Assembly: GCF_003627965.1 (NCBI RefSeq)
Contig: NZ_RBWE01000001.1
Coordinates: 2,451,514-2,515,513 of the forward strand
DNA from: Desulfofundulus salinus
GTDB lineage: Bacteria > Bacillota > Desulfotomaculia > Desulfotomaculales > Desulfovirgulaceae
DNA: 64,000 nt
Reading direction: 5' to 3'
This document shows positions 46,829 to 55,691 of this stretch, one piece after another. The notes beneath the pieces were generated by a model, which searched no databases, was not told the DNA's origin, and worked only from the letters and a program-made list of their open reading frames with translations. Each line of letters starts with the position of its first letter. Position 1 is the stretch's first letter. The translations under genes were made by a program, and so were the position numbers.

Positions 46829-47740
46829 TTAGCGCAAATACACCATCCGGGGTTTAAAGTCCAGACGCCTTAAAAGATCCAGGTAATCCCGGGGAGTGAT
46901 CTGCTCCCAGGTTTTTTGCAGCAGGGCCACCAGCACCGCTTCCATGACATTGGTCCCAAAGGAGCGCCCCTGAAATTCGGGTGTGGTGGTCACCAGGCAA
47001 CCCGCTCCCTTTTCTTTTAAAAAGGCCACGTCATCAGCGGTGGTGGTATTGGTAATAATAGTCTGCCCGTCAAGCTGAGGCATGTAACGGCGCACCAGGT
47101 GATAATCCCCGGCAATTACCTGTGCTTCCCGGTAATAGTGGCCGAATTTGCTGACTTTTTCTTCATCCTGGGCTTCCTGTTTCTTCCCGGTGGGATAGAG
47201 CATGTGAAAGGGCAATTTGGACATTTCCGGTAGCAGCCTGGCAGCCAGTTCTTCCAGCTCCTTGACCGTGCGAATGGGATAGGGAATACCGGCCGCGAAA
47301 ATAAGATCCCCAAAGGTAAGATCGCAGCCAAGTTCGGCAAAAGCCTCGGCCATCCCGAAGCGATCCACCGCACTGACCATAAGCACCCTGGTACCGGGGG
47401 GAAGCAAATCTGTATGCTCCCGCAGGTAATAGACCGTTTCCCTTTCCAGGGTATTTTTTAAACCGCTGCCGTCCACCACCGGAGTCTTCTGGACGGCATC
47501 CATGAGTTTTTTGCCATCCCGGACCACATAGCGGGTTTTGCCGGCGTACAGGTAGACATCAATTCCGCCCAGCCCGATGGCGTCCACCTTACCGTCCAGT
47601 TCTTTAAGCAACTGGATGGCCCGGTCGAAATCCCCGTCGGTACCCCGGCGGCTGATCTCAAAACGCTCGCCCAAAAGCTCTACTTCCACCCGGTGATCCC
47701 GCCGGGAAGAACCCAGGCTGACACTGACTACCCGTTTCAA
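46829..47740 (-). CDS. Conserved protein of unknown function (often labelled quinate 5-dehydrogenase)
   Basis: 303 residues from TTG 47740, with GGAGGT seven bases upstream. Conserved-looking features are SVSLGSSRRDHRVEVELLG at the N-terminus, AIGLGGIDVYLYAGKTRYVV and a C-terminal TIITNTTTADDVAFLKEKGA with TTTPEFQGRSFGTNVMEAVL. I recall similar clostridial proteins carrying the label quinate 5-dehydrogenase, but no shikimate-dehydrogenase motifs are visible, so I do not adopt it. No membrane segments. It lies between the SCP2 gene and the enzyme I homologue. Confidence 0.7.
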   Translation of the reverse strand: MKRVVSVSLGSSRRDHRVEVELLGERFEISRRGTDGDFDRAIQLLKELDGKVDAIGLGGIDVYLYAGKTRYVVRDGKKLMDAVQKTPVVDGSGLKNTLERETVYYLREHTDLLPPGTRVLMVSAVDRFGMAEAFAELGCDLTFGDLIFAAGIPYPIRTVKELEELAARLLPEMSKLPFHMLYPTGKKQEAQDEEKVSKFGHYYREAQVIAGDYHLVRRYMPQLDGQTIITNTTTADDVAFLKEKGAGCLVTTTPEFQGRSFGTNVMEAVLVALLQKTWEQITPRDYLDLLRRLDFKPRMVYLR

Positions 47741-47796
47741 AAAAAGACCTCCATTTCCCAAACACGCTGATCCTTAACCATTGTAACCAAATAGAG

Positions 47797-49524
47797 CTAA
47801 AAATACAAGCGCCGGCTTTTCATCTCCTGTTCTAAAAAGCGGCGAACCTCTTCCGGTGCCGATAACTGCAGGGCCTGCAGGGCCACCTCCCGGGCTTCCT
47901 TTAAAGTAACCGCCCGGATTACTTTTTTTATTTCCGGCAGTGAACCCGCGGCAGCACTGAATTGATCCAGTCCCAGACCCAGAAGGAGTAAGGTGGCCAG
48001 GGGTTCCCCGGCCATTTCACCGCACATGGCTACCTTTTTACGGCTGTTCCGCGCTGCGTCTATGACGTTTTTAATCAAGCGCAGGATGGCGGGGTGTAAA
48101 ACCTGGTGCAGGGGATTAATCCCGGCACTGGCCCGGTCCACCGCCAGGGTATACTGCACCAGGTCGTTGGTTCCGATGCTGTAAAAATCAACCTCCGGTG
48201 CAAAAAGCTCTGCGGTCAGGGCGGCGGAAGGCACTTCCACCAGCAGGCCCACCTCGATCCGGGGGTCGAATTTTTTCCCGGCCAGTTGCAGTTCTTCCTG
48301 TGCCTGGCGCAGCATGCCCTTGGCCCGGCGTAAATCTTCAACCCGGGAGATGAGGGGGAACATCACCTTTACCCTGCCAAAGGCACTGGCCCGCAGGATT
48401 GCCCTGATCTGGGTATTAAAAATTTCCTCGAAGTTCAAATTTAATCTTATACCCCGGCAGCCCAAAAAGGGATTGGGTTCATAGTGCATGGGCTGGAAGA
48501 AGGGACTTGAGGGACCGGCATAGTCAAGGGTACGGATCACCACCGGTCTTCCCCGCATCTTTTGTACTACCTGCACGTAAAACTCAAATTGTTCGTCCTC
48601 GCTGGGCATGGTATCCCGGCCCAGGAAGAGATGCTCGGTACGGAACAGCCCGATTCCTTCCGCCCCCTGGGCCAGGGCGCTGGCCACTTCGCCCGGATGA
48701 TCGATATTGGCCAGCAGCTGAACGCGGTACCCGTCCCGGGTTTCTGCCGGGAGGTCGGAAAGCATCTGCATTTCTTTTTTACAGGCCAGGTAGGTCTCCC
48801 GCCGGTGCTGGTACTCGGCTACCGTGGCAGGATCGGGATTGAGGATGACCGTACCTTTGCTCCCATCGACGATGATGAGATCTCCGTTTTGCACCCGGTG
48901 TACGAAGCGGCCCAAACCCACCACGGCCGGTATTTCCAGGGACCGGGCCAGAATGCAGGCCGTACAGGTCCGCCCGCCCCTTTCAATGGCCAGGCCGAGA
49001 ATGCGGGAACGGTCCAGTTGCATGCTGTCGGGGGCGCTTAAATCCCGGGCCACCACAATGGAATCTTCCTTCAGGCGCGGCACCGGCGTCCAGGACTGGC
49101 CGAGCAAAATGCGCAACAAACGGCACCCCACGTCCCTGTAATCGGCCGCCCGCTCACGCAGGTACTCGTCTCCCGAATCTTCAAACATCTGCACATAGTT
49201 GGTCACGACTTCACCTACGGCACCCTCCACATTGACACCCGACCGGATGATACTAATCAACTCGGATTCAAAGGTGGGGTCTTCTAAAATCATCAGCTGG
49301 GCATGGAAGGTACCCGCCCGGTCCCGGCCGAGATCCGACATGGCCCGGGCGTAAATGCCGGCCAGTTCCTGGTGGGCCTGCCGGAGGGCGTGCTGCAGAC
49401 GAACCAATTCCTGGTCAACTTCCTGCGGTGAAATGGTTTTCCGCTCAAAATCCAGCTGTTCCGGACGGAAGATGAAGGCCCTGCCAATCGCAATCCCCGG
49501 TGCCCCGGCAATTCCTCTCAGCAT
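47797..49524 (-). CDS. ptsP: PTS enzyme I homologue lacking the phosphorylated histidine
   Basis: 575 residues, the normal length. N-terminal domain GIAGAPGIAIGRAF, swivelling domain and C-terminal PEP barrel are all present; PEP-site GLFRTEHLF, DFYSIGTNDLVQYTLAVDR and Cys501 in MCGEMAGEP are retained. The active-site motif GGRTSHxAI reads GGRTCTACI: the phospho-accepting His (E. coli His189) is Thr188. The PEP-site Lys in DIGGDK is also gone (DYAGPSS). It is therefore unlikely to pass phosphate to HPr. No HPr gene is adjacent. It may be a regulatory or re-purposed enzyme I; that is inference. Confidence 0.9.
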   Translation of the reverse strand: MLRGIAGAPGIAIGRAFIFRPEQLDFERKTISPQEVDQELVRLQHALRQAHQELAGIYARAMSDLGRDRAGTFHAQLMILEDPTFESELISIIRSGVNVEGAVGEVVTNYVQMFEDSGDEYLRERAADYRDVGCRLLRILLGQSWTPVPRLKEDSIVVARDLSAPDSMQLDRSRILGLAIERGGRTCTACILARSLEIPAVVGLGRFVHRVQNGDLIIVDGSKGTVILNPDPATVAEYQHRRETYLACKKEMQMLSDLPAETRDGYRVQLLANIDHPGEVASALAQGAEGIGLFRTEHLFLGRDTMPSEDEQFEFYVQVVQKMRGRPVVIRTLDYAGPSSPFFQPMHYEPNPFLGCRGIRLNLNFEEIFNTQIRAILRASAFGRVKVMFPLISRVEDLRRAKGMLRQAQEELQLAGKKFDPRIEVGLLVEVPSAALTAELFAPEVDFYSIGTNDLVQYTLAVDRASAGINPLHQVLHPAILRLIKNVIDAARNSRKKVAMCGEMAGEPLATLLLLGLGLDQFSAAAGSLPEIKKVIRAVTLKEAREVALQALQLSAPEEVRRFLEQEMKSRRLYF

Positions 49525-49652
49525 TTCGCTACCCCCTTGAACTTAAGTTATGTATGGAGAACAAAAATGGCCAGCAGTTGCTGGCATCATTGGCACAATG
49601 AGGGCTGCTACTTCTAATATATTTTATTTTAACTTCGACGTGACTGCCTTTT

Positions 49653-49661
49653 ATTCCTGCC
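49653..49661 (-). promoter_or_regulatory. GGCAGGAAT word upstream of the enzyme I homologue
   Basis: Minus strand GGCAGGAAT followed 21 bases later by TAAAAT (49626-49631), about 100 bases before the start. Third occurrence of this word in an intergenic region here. Confidence 0.3.
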
Positions 49662-49694
49662 TTCCGAACAAACCGAAAAAAATTTAGCTTCCCA

Positions 49695-49727
49695 AAGCAA
49701 GAGCGGGAGGAACTAAACCTCCCGCTC
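49695..49727 (-). terminator. Terminator after the 72-residue protein gene
   Basis: Minus strand: GAGCGGGAGG-TTTAGTT-CCTCCCGCTC perfect 10-bp stem, then TTGCTTTGG; a longer T run follows about 15 bases on. Confidence 0.7.
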
Positions 49728-49944
49728 ACATTTCATCGCCAATCCCCGGAACGACCTCTTTTTTGTCCTGCCTGGCCTGTTCCAGCAGGGCCAGGGCCTC
49801 ATCGGAACCCTTTAGATAACCCGAACGCCAAAGGGCCGTTTGCGCCGGGGACAGTACAGGGGCTTCTATCTTTTCACGAATCCTTTCTACAGCTTCATCA
49901 AAGCTTTGCGGCGGTTCAAGGCCGTCCTTTTTCCGGCGATCCAT
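49726..49944 (-). CDS. Small hypothetical protein
   Basis: 72 residues, ATG start preceded by AAGGGGGG. Charged and helical, without membrane segment or Cys (SFDEAVERIREKIEAPVLSP, then SDEALALLEQARQDKKEV). No family recognised. It lies 14 bp downstream of the following gene and is probably co-transcribed with it. Confidence 0.55.
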   Translation of the reverse strand: MDRRKKDGLEPPQSFDEAVERIREKIEAPVLSPAQTALWRSGYLKGSDEALALLEQARQDKKEVVPGIGDEM

Positions 49945-49958
49945 GCCCCTAACCCCCC

Positions 49959-50363
49959 TTAAACCTGCGCCCCGTGTTTTTCCAATATGTCCACGGCTCC
50001 CTGGACCTTGTCTTCACTGGTAACAACCGTTACGAGAAACGCCCGGCCTCCCGCCGTACCGTAATCAAACGCAGCCATACCGCTAACCGAAGGATCCGCC
50101 GCCTTAAGGACCCGGGATTCGCTATTGGACAGGCTATCGGTACCGTCAGAAAAAAGGGTCAACCCGGTAATGGTTTCCGCCCGGCCGGCGATGGGATTAT
50201 TGATTTCCGCATCGTCCTCCACACCAAAGCGGGACACCCGGTCCAGGCTGACGGTATCATAGCCGGCGGATCTCAATTCTTCCATGGCCCGCCGGGCTTT
50301 AGTGCTGGAAGGAAAGTAGGCCAGGATGGATCGCTCCCCTGGAGAAAGCTGCATCACCATCAC
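49959..50363 (-). CDS. Hypothetical protein, possible YflT-like stress domain
   Basis: 134 residues; three closely spaced starts (GTG 50363, then GTG/ATG codons) are possible behind GGCGGGAG. The N-terminal half SILAYFPSSTKARRAMEELRS followed by AGYDTVSLDRVSRFG resembles the beta-alpha-beta unit of heat-induced stress proteins of the YflT type. The C-terminal half repeats a similar pattern (FLVTVVTSEDKVQGAVDILEKH). Soluble, no signal peptide. The assignment is tentative. Confidence 0.6.
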   Translation of the reverse strand: MMVMQLSPGERSILAYFPSSTKARRAMEELRSAGYDTVSLDRVSRFGVEDDAEINNPIAGRAETITGLTLFSDGTDSLSNSESRVLKAADPSVSGMAAFDYGTAGGRAFLVTVVTSEDKVQGAVDILEKHGAQV

Positions 50364-50433
50364 TCCCGCCTTCTTTCCCGTTATTATGACCGCTGGCCTT
50401 AAAGATCATGCGGAACAGCATGTACGGTTGCAG

Positions 50434-51132
50434 TTACCCCCGCCGTATGTGCCGGTAAAAAAAGAGCAAAAACCCGGCCGTGGTACGCTGGGCCCGGGGA
50501 AGGAGGATGCTGGTGGCCTGATGGTAACTTTCTGCATCGGACGAGGCCCGGACCAGGGGATAATATTCCCTGGCCTCCCATGCATTTGCCGCCACCCATT
50601 CTTCAGGGGTATGGCCCAGGTGGTACAGGCCTCCCGAACGCACGCGGTAATAATGCTTTCGCCCCTTAACCCATCTTTCATAATCCAGGTGCCCGTCAAA
50701 GAGCTGGCAGCAGGCGTGATGGGGCACACAGGCATCCTGCACCAGATGTACAGCCGCACCGAGCATGAAAAAAGACTTGCGATATTTTCCCCGGTGCCAG
50801 AACAAAAGCGCCCTGTCGAAGTACTGCCTGCATTTCTGGGCGGCATTTGCCCATGCCCACACCCCCACCCCCCGCCGGGGATCGAAATGATGGGTGGTGC
50901 TGCGCAGGCCCCGGTCTGCCCAGGTGACCCCGGCATCCAGTTGGGCGGCAAACCGGTTAATCAACCGGGCACAATCCCTGTGGCCGTCGTGGTAAAGAAT
51001 GGCCCGCCCCTGTTCATTGCAAAAAACATGGGTATCACTGGCTCCCAGCACCTGTAAAGGAAGGTGTATGGAAAACAAATAACGGGAGGCAGCGGCCACC
51101 GGATGGGTCCACCTGGCAACGTGAACTTTCAT
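50434..51132 (-). CDS. Zinc-dependent phospholipase C-like protein
   Basis: 232 residues. Start MKVHVARWTHPVAAAS. Motifs of the alpha-toxin/PLC zinc domain: HVFCNEQ, STTHHFDP, and FMLGAAVHLVQDACVPHHAC, the last giving the His/Asp zinc ligands and the H-x3-D helix. Secreted phospholipases have a signal peptide, which is absent here, so the protein may be cytosolic or packaged in the spore. Substrate unknown. Stands alone upstream of the two small hypothetical genes. Confidence 0.78.
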   Translation of the reverse strand: MKVHVARWTHPVAAASRYLFSIHLPLQVLGASDTHVFCNEQGRAILYHDGHRDCARLINRFAAQLDAGVTWADRGLRSTTHHFDPRRGVGVWAWANAAQKCRQYFDRALLFWHRGKYRKSFFMLGAAVHLVQDACVPHHACCQLFDGHLDYERWVKGRKHYYRVRSGGLYHLGHTPEEWVAANAWEAREYYPLVRASSDAESYHQATSILLPRAQRTTAGFLLFFYRHIRRG

Positions 51133-51296
51133 TTCCCCACCTCATTGTTATTACCAGAAAGTAACCATAATTGATATTCTCCACGAACCGGGAAAACCCC
51201 TTTTATCATTTATACTAGTTGCCTATCGTAAAATTTAATTTTATGTTAACAATTTCTAAAGCGATCGGGAGAACTTGAGATTTTTTCACAATAAGC

Positions 51297-51324
51297 TTGC
51301 CTTTTAGTACCCATATGTTAAAAT
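51297..51324 (+). promoter_or_regulatory. Promoter of a long leader
   Basis: TTGCCT, 16-base spacer, TAAAAT. It gives a leader of about 210 bases before the ORF at 51545. Confidence 0.5.
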
Positions 51325-51340
51325 TATAGTTAAGAAAATT

Positions 51341-51452
51341 GGTTCCGGCATCCTTCCCCTGGTCAGGGTGAGCCAGTGAAAGCGTGGTGAACAACGGGGA
51401 CGCCAATGCATACATCTTGTAAGAAGGCTAACGTTTCACAATCACCGGAAAA
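51341..51452 (+). ncRNA. Structured leader RNA of unknown class
   Basis: Nested complementary arms: TTCCGG (51343-51348) with CCGGAA (51445-51450); CCTTC (51352-51356) with GAAGG (51423-51427); CTGG/CCAG (51359-51376); GCGT/ACGC (51382-51403). It contains no open frame with a ribosome site. I compared it mentally with c-di-GMP, TPP, SAM, glycine, cobalamin and ZTP riboswitches and found no match. The rest of 51133-51544 holds no gene that I can support. Confidence 0.4.
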
Positions 51453-51544
51453 AGGCTAAATTAGTTCATTGAGCGCAAGAGAATTTCTTTTTCACGAAGA
51501 ACGCGTATGATAAAACTCATAAACACCCCGTTGGAGGTGACACC

Positions 51545-51793
51545 ATGGCACTTGTACAACATTTCAAGTTTTTTGCTGAAGCCGGTATTAAGTTTACCCC
51601 CGTGCCGGGCACGAGCAAGTACCTTATTCAATTCCAGGACGGCAGCAGCGTTTATGTGAATGAACGGACCTTGTTTCATCTCTTGAGCTCCGGGGAGAGC
51701 GCGGAAAATATTGTCAAGACCCTGCGGGAAATGAACCCCCCCCGCAACTATCCGGAACGGTACAAAAACCTCTTCCGTGCAAACCAGCGTTGA
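51545..51793 (+). CDS. Small hypothetical protein behind the structured leader
   Basis: 82 residues, ATG with GGAGGTG six bases upstream. Soluble: FFAEAGIKFTPVPGTSKYLI, QFQDGSSVYVNERTLFHLLS, then a basic, Pro-rich C-terminus (PPRNYPERYKNLFRANQR). No family recognised. A terminator follows directly, so it is a single-gene transcript with a leader more than twice as long as usual here. Confidence 0.65.
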   Translation: MALVQHFKFFAEAGIKFTPVPGTSKYLIQFQDGSSVYVNERTLFHLLSSGESAENIVKTLREMNPPRNYPERYKNLFRANQR

Positions 51794-51824
51794 AAAGCTG
51801 CCGGCACTTTTCCACGGCTTTTTC
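51794..51824 (+). terminator. Terminator after the small hypothetical gene
   Basis: AAAGCTG pairs with CGGCTTT (one G-U), followed by TTTTTC. Confidence 0.6.
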
Positions 51825-51896
51825 AGTTCCGTAAATTTAGAGGTTTAACTTTCAGGTTTACTCAAATTTCCTTTGTCAATGATTAAAGGTAGGCTC

Positions 51897-52760
51897 TCAT
51901 CCCACCTCTTCCAGTTCCACCCACCCGGCTACAACCACCGGGCGTTTTTCTCTTTTGGCTTTGGTGGAAGCCAAACTGGCGAGATTAATCAGATCCCGTA
52001 CGTTGTGAGTGCCATTGGGCTCCCCACGTACCCGTGACCGCCGCCCGCCAGCCACACCTGCCGATGCGGTAACCTTTATCCCCTGCGGCCAGCTGGCATC
52101 GGCAAGCGCCTTTATCATCTGCCAGGACAACTGTTTCGCTTCTTCCAGCAGCCTGACGGTCACCACTGCAAACTCATCGCCCGCATAGCGGCACAGGTAA
52201 TCAAGCCCTTCGGTGGTAATGCTTTTTAAAATTTTCCCTACCTGCTGCAAAATCTCATCCCCGATAACGTGGCCGAACTCTTTGTCTATCGCCCCGAAGT
52301 TATCCAGGTCTAAAAAAATAACGGTTATCTCCTGCCCGCTTTGCAATAGCTCCGCCGCTTTATGCTGCAGGAATTCGGCCCGGTTCAGGCCTGTAAGGGC
52401 GTCCACGTGTTTGCCTATTTCCGCATAAAGCCGGGACTTTGTGATTATGCCCACCAGGCGTCCGTTCTCAACCACCACCAGACGTTCAATCCCGTGGCTC
52501 TCCATCATTTCCTTGGCTTCCCAGAAGGAGCATTCCGGCGAAACAGCAACTACCTCCCTGCTCATGGCATCAGCCACCAGCCGGTTGGGGTGGCAGTACC
52601 TGACATCTCTGGAGGTGATAATACCTGCAAGCTTCCCGTCTTCCACCACCGGAAGGCCGCCTATCTTGAGCTCATTCATGAGGACTGCCGCGCGGCCGAC
52701 ACTTTCAAAGGGACCAATGGTGACCGGGTTTTTATGCATGATGTCACCAACACAAAACAC
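51897..52760 (-). CDS. CBS-domain pair fused to a GGDEF diguanylate cyclase domain
   Basis: 287 residues. Two CBS domains (about 3-58 and 64-118: VGDIMHKNPVTIGPFESVGR and VADAMSREVVAVSPE) precede a GGDEF domain (about 120-275) with ALTGLNRAEF, VIFLDLDNFGAIDKEFGHVIGD and the active-site loop YAGDEFAVV, an accepted variant of GGDEF. No RxxD inhibitory site is visible before the loop. It should make c-di-GMP under control of an adenine nucleotide bound by the CBS pair. GTG start overlapping the stop of the upstream gene, so the two are coupled. Confidence 0.87.
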   Translation of the reverse strand: MFCVGDIMHKNPVTIGPFESVGRAAVLMNELKIGGLPVVEDGKLAGIITSRDVRYCHPNRLVADAMSREVVAVSPECSFWEAKEMMESHGIERLVVVENGRLVGIITKSRLYAEIGKHVDALTGLNRAEFLQHKAAELLQSGQEITVIFLDLDNFGAIDKEFGHVIGDEILQQVGKILKSITTEGLDYLCRYAGDEFAVVTVRLLEEAKQLSWQMIKALADASWPQGIKVTASAGVAGGRRSRVRGEPNGTHNVRDLINLASLASTKAKREKRPVVVAGWVELEEVG

Positions 52761-53131
52761 TATAAATCCACCGCCCTGTTCACCTGTACGACAACGTTTA
52801 CCTGGGCTTTGACCACCGTGTTCTCGGCGGCGACCCTCTCCCCTTCTTCCAGGATGACCGGGAGAAATTTCTCCTGGGGCAGAAATTTCAACAACGATTT
52901 TTTAAGGACCACTGCTTCGAAAATTTCATGATCAAGGTAAAGGATGTCGTACTGCTCTGGAGTCAGGGCGTCCACCATCCGCCTCACCGCCTCCGGGCCA
53001 ATGGGCGCCCTTTTCCCTACCAGCAGAACGTCCTGCATGGGCGGGATTTCAAACTCCGATAAACGGATGGTCAACTCAACCTTACGGACCGGATCAGAAG
53101 GATGGGAAGCACAGGAGTATTTGGAAGACAC
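52760..53131 (-). CDS. Hypothetical protein coupled to the CBS-GGDEF gene
   Basis: 123 residues, GTG start. A beta-rich pattern (VRKVELTIRLSEFEIPPMQD, VLLVGKRAPIGPEAVRRMVD) is followed by LTPEQYDILYLDHEIFEAVV. No membrane segment. Not recognised. Its stop overlaps the start of the cyclase gene by one base, which suggests a shared task. Confidence 0.6.
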   Translation of the reverse strand: MSSKYSCASHPSDPVRKVELTIRLSEFEIPPMQDVLLVGKRAPIGPEAVRRMVDALTPEQYDILYLDHEIFEAVVLKKSLLKFLPQEKFLPVILEEGERVAAENTVVKAQVNVVVQVNRAVDL

Positions 53132-53234
53132 CGGCTTACACCTGCCTCTACCTTTTGGGTGTTAACCTCCTGAGTTATAGTATACCGTACGTTCGATATT
53201 TAACAAGACGTATCCGCCCGATTCCTCCAATTTA

Positions 53235-53270
53235 CAAAAAAGCGGCCGTTTTTCTTAAAGCCTGGCCGCT
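53235..53270 (-). terminator. Terminator of the arginine operon
   Basis: Minus strand: AGCGGCC, 16-base loop, GGCCGCT followed by TTTTTG, about 30 bases after the argG stop. Confidence 0.75.
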
Positions 53271-53301
53271 AACTGAAAGTTATAAATGGATATACCAGAG
53301 T

Positions 53302-54507
53302 CTACCTTAAACCTGCCTTCTTTTCCATTAACGCCCGCACCTTTAAAGGCAAACCGAAAAGGTTTATAAACCCGGCAGCATCGGCCTGATTGTAAATCTC
53401 ATCCCGGCTGAAGGTGGCCAGTTCCGGATTGTAGAGTGAATAGGGCGAACTAACCCCCGCGGGGGTGCAGTTACCCTTGTAGAGCTTCATGCGCACCGTG
53501 CCGGTCACCGTACGCTGGGTTACCTCCACAAAGGCGTCCAGGGCTTCCCGTAAAGGAGAGAACCACACGCCGTCATACACCAGCTCGGCATAACGGGCGG
53601 CCACCAATTCTTTGAAATGCATGGTTATCCGGTCAAGGCATATACTTTCCAGCTCCCGGTGGGCCAGGTAGAGGATGGTACCACCGGGGGTTTCGTATAC
53701 ACCGCGGGACTTCATCCCCACCAGGCGGTTTTCCACCATATCTACCACGCCTATACCGTTGGCACCCCCCAGGGCATTTAACTTTTCCACCAGCGCCACC
53801 GGGTCCAGGGCTTCGCCATTGACTTTCCTGGGGACGCCCTTTTCAAAATAAATTTCCACGTAAGTGGGCCGGTCCGGAGCCTTTTCCGGAGGCGTGGTCA
53901 GCAGGAGCACGTCGGCGGGCGGTTCCTTGGCGGGATCCTCCAGGTCCCCTCCTTCGTGGCTCAAGTGCCAGATGTTGCGGTCCATGCTGTAAGGGCGTTC
54001 CCTGGTCACGGGAACGGGAATCCCCCGGGCCTGGGCGTAGTCAATGGCATCCTCCCGGGAACGGATGTCCCACTCCCGCCAGGGGGCGATTATCTTCAGG
54101 TCGGGGTTCAGCGCCTTCACCGCCAGCTCAAAGCGCACCTGGTCGTTCCCCTTGCCGGTGGCTCCGTGGGCCACGGCCTCCGCCCCTTCCCTTTCGGCCA
54201 CCTCGACCAGCTTTTTGGCAATTAAAGGACGGGCCATGGAGGTGCCCAGGAGGTACTTGCCCTCGTAAACGGCCCCCGCCCGTAAGGTGGGGAAAATGTA
54301 CTCTTCTACAAATTCCCGCTTTACGTCCTCAATGTATATCTTGCTGGCGCCGCTTTTAATGGCCTTTTCCTCCAGCGGGGCCAGTTCTTCACCCTGCCCC
54401 AGGTCGGCCACCATGGCAATGACTTCGTAGCCGTAATTTTCTTTGAGCCAGGGGATGATGATGGATGTATCCAGCCCTCCCGAATAGGCTAATACTACTT
54501 TTTTCAT
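53302..54507 (-). CDS. argG: Argininosuccinate synthase
   Basis: 401 residues, normal length. The ATP-binding P-loop [15 protein letters not shown] opens the protein, followed by [15 protein letters not shown] and citrulline/aspartate motifs such as [27 protein letters not shown]. It joins citrulline and aspartate. It is the last gene of the cluster; argH, which usually follows argG, is not here. Confidence 0.98.
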   Translation of the reverse strand: MKKVVLAYSGGLDTSIIIPWLKENYGYEVIAMVADLGQGEELAPLEEKAIKSGASKIYIEDVKREFVEEYIFPTLRAGAVYEGKYLLGTSMARPLIAKKLVEVAEREGAEAVAHGATGKGNDQVRFELAVKALNPDLKIIAPWREWDIRSREDAIDYAQARGIPVPVTRERPYSMDRNIWHLSHEGGDLEDPAKEPPADVLLLTTPPEKAPDRPTYVEIYFEKGVPRKVNGEALDPVALVEKLNALGGANGIGVVDMVENRLVGMKSRGVYETPGGTILYLAHRELESICLDRITMHFKELVAARYAELVYDGVWFSPLREALDAFVEVTQRTVTGTVRMKLYKGNCTPAGVSSPYSLYNPELATFSRDEIYNQADAAGFINLFGLPLKVRALMEKKAGLR

Positions 54508-54508
54508 A

Positions 54509-54691
54509 CTAACGCTCCTTTCTCCTCAGCCATAGCAAGTACATGACGGCCCAGCCCAGGGTTATGCCGGTAAACCAGGCACCCAGGTGGATGGGCAGGT
54601 GGACAAAGTCCCGGTTAATAAAAGCCAGGACCACAATGCCCGCGCCCCCCAGCAGGGCCAGGATGAGCGGCATGCGCGTAATCCGGAACAT
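54509..54691 (-). CDS. Small two-helix membrane protein between argF and argG
   Basis: 60 residues with two hydrophobic helices ([17 protein letters not shown] and [18 protein letters not shown]) and a basic end (RRKER). It starts one base after the argF stop and ends one base before the argG start, so it is a true member of the operon. It resembles LapA-type (DUF1049) small proteins in size and topology, with a short second loop. Function unknown. Confidence 0.75.
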   Translation of the reverse strand: MFRITRMPLILALLGGAGIVVLAFINRDFVHLPIHLGAWFTGITLGWAVMYLLWLRRKER

Positions 54692-54692
54692 A

Positions 54693-55628
54693 TCACGCCA
54701 TCACCAGGGCCAGTACGGCCTTCTGGGCATGCAGGCGGTTTTCCGCCTCGTCCCAGACCACCGAGTGGGGTCCGTCGATGACTTCCGCCGTTACTTCTTC
54801 ACCCCGGTGGGCCGGCAGGCAGTGCAAGAAGATAAAGTCCGGCCTGGCGTGGCGCACCAGTTCTTCGTTCACCTGGTAGGGGGCAAAAACCTTCTTTCGC
54901 TGTTCACTTTCCTGTTCCTGTCCCATGCTGGCCCAGACATCGGTGACCACCACATCCGCCCCCGCAACCGCCGCCACCGGGTCGGTAAGAATTTCGATAC
55001 GGCTGCCGGTTGACGAAGCGTCGGCCCTGGCCTTCTCCACTATATCAGCCCTGGGCTGGTAGCCGGGGGGTGAGGCCACGCTGATGTGCATGCCTGTTTT
55101 GGCACAGCCGAAAAGCAGGGAATGACAGACGTTATTGCCGTCCCCGACATAGGCCAGCTTCAAGCCGGCCAGCCTGCCTTTATGTTCCCGGATGGTCTGC
55201 AAATCAGCAAGGATCTGGCACGGATGCAGCAGGTCGGTCAGGCCGTTGATTACCGGGATGTCGGCGTAACGGGCCAGTTCCTCCACATCCGCCTGGGCAT
55301 AGGTGCGGATCATAATCCCGTCCAGGTAGCGGGAAAGCACCCGGGCGGTATCGGCAATTGACTCCCCCCGGCCCAGCTGCAGGTCGCTGGCATTGAGGTA
55401 CAGGGCGTAGCCCCCCAGCTGGTACATGGCCACTTCAAAGGAAACCCGGGTGCGGGTGGATGATTTTTGAAAGATCATGCCCAGGGTCTTCCCGGCCAGG
55501 TAAGGGTGAGGAATACCCCTTTTTTGTTTGGACTTCAAGTCATCGGCCAGGTCAAGGATGGTCATAATCTCTTCCGGCGTGAAATCATGCAGGGAAAGCA
55601 GATCCCGGCCTTTAAAATTTTCCTTCAC
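54693..55628 (-). CDS. argF: Ornithine carbamoyltransferase
   Basis: 311 residues. Carbamoyl phosphate site [12 protein letters not shown], ornithine loop [22 protein letters not shown] and [11 protein letters not shown] are all present. It makes citrulline from ornithine and the carbamoyl phosphate supplied by carB just upstream. Normal length. Confidence 0.98.
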   Translation of the reverse strand: MKENFKGRDLLSLHDFTPEEIMTILDLADDLKSKQKRGIPHPYLAGKTLGMIFQKSSTRTRVSFEVAMYQLGGYALYLNASDLQLGRGESIADTARVLSRYLDGIMIRTYAQADVEELARYADIPVINGLTDLLHPCQILADLQTIREHKGRLAGLKLAYVGDGNNVCHSLLFGCAKTGMHISVASPPGYQPRADIVEKARADASSTGSRIEILTDPVAAVAGADVVVTDVWASMGQEQESEQRKKVFAPYQVNEELVRHARPDFIFLHCLPAHRGEEVTAEVIDGPHSVVWDEAENRLHAQKAVLALVMA

Positions 55629-55691
55629 TGGATTATCCCTTCCTTTACGGGTTCGGTTTTACTGAACATTTAACACATAAGGATAACGGAA

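Noticed and set aside
46829..47740. Quinate 5-dehydrogenase
   Set aside because: No dehydrogenase motifs are visible; the name looks like a propagated label.
51215..51415. 66-codon minus-strand frame
   Set aside because: Lies across the structured leader, lacks a ribosome site and has no protein-like features.
51341..51452. c-di-GMP-I riboswitch (GGGGACGC resembles part of the GEMM core)
   Set aside because: The tetraloop and receptor helices and the CAAAGC segment are missing.
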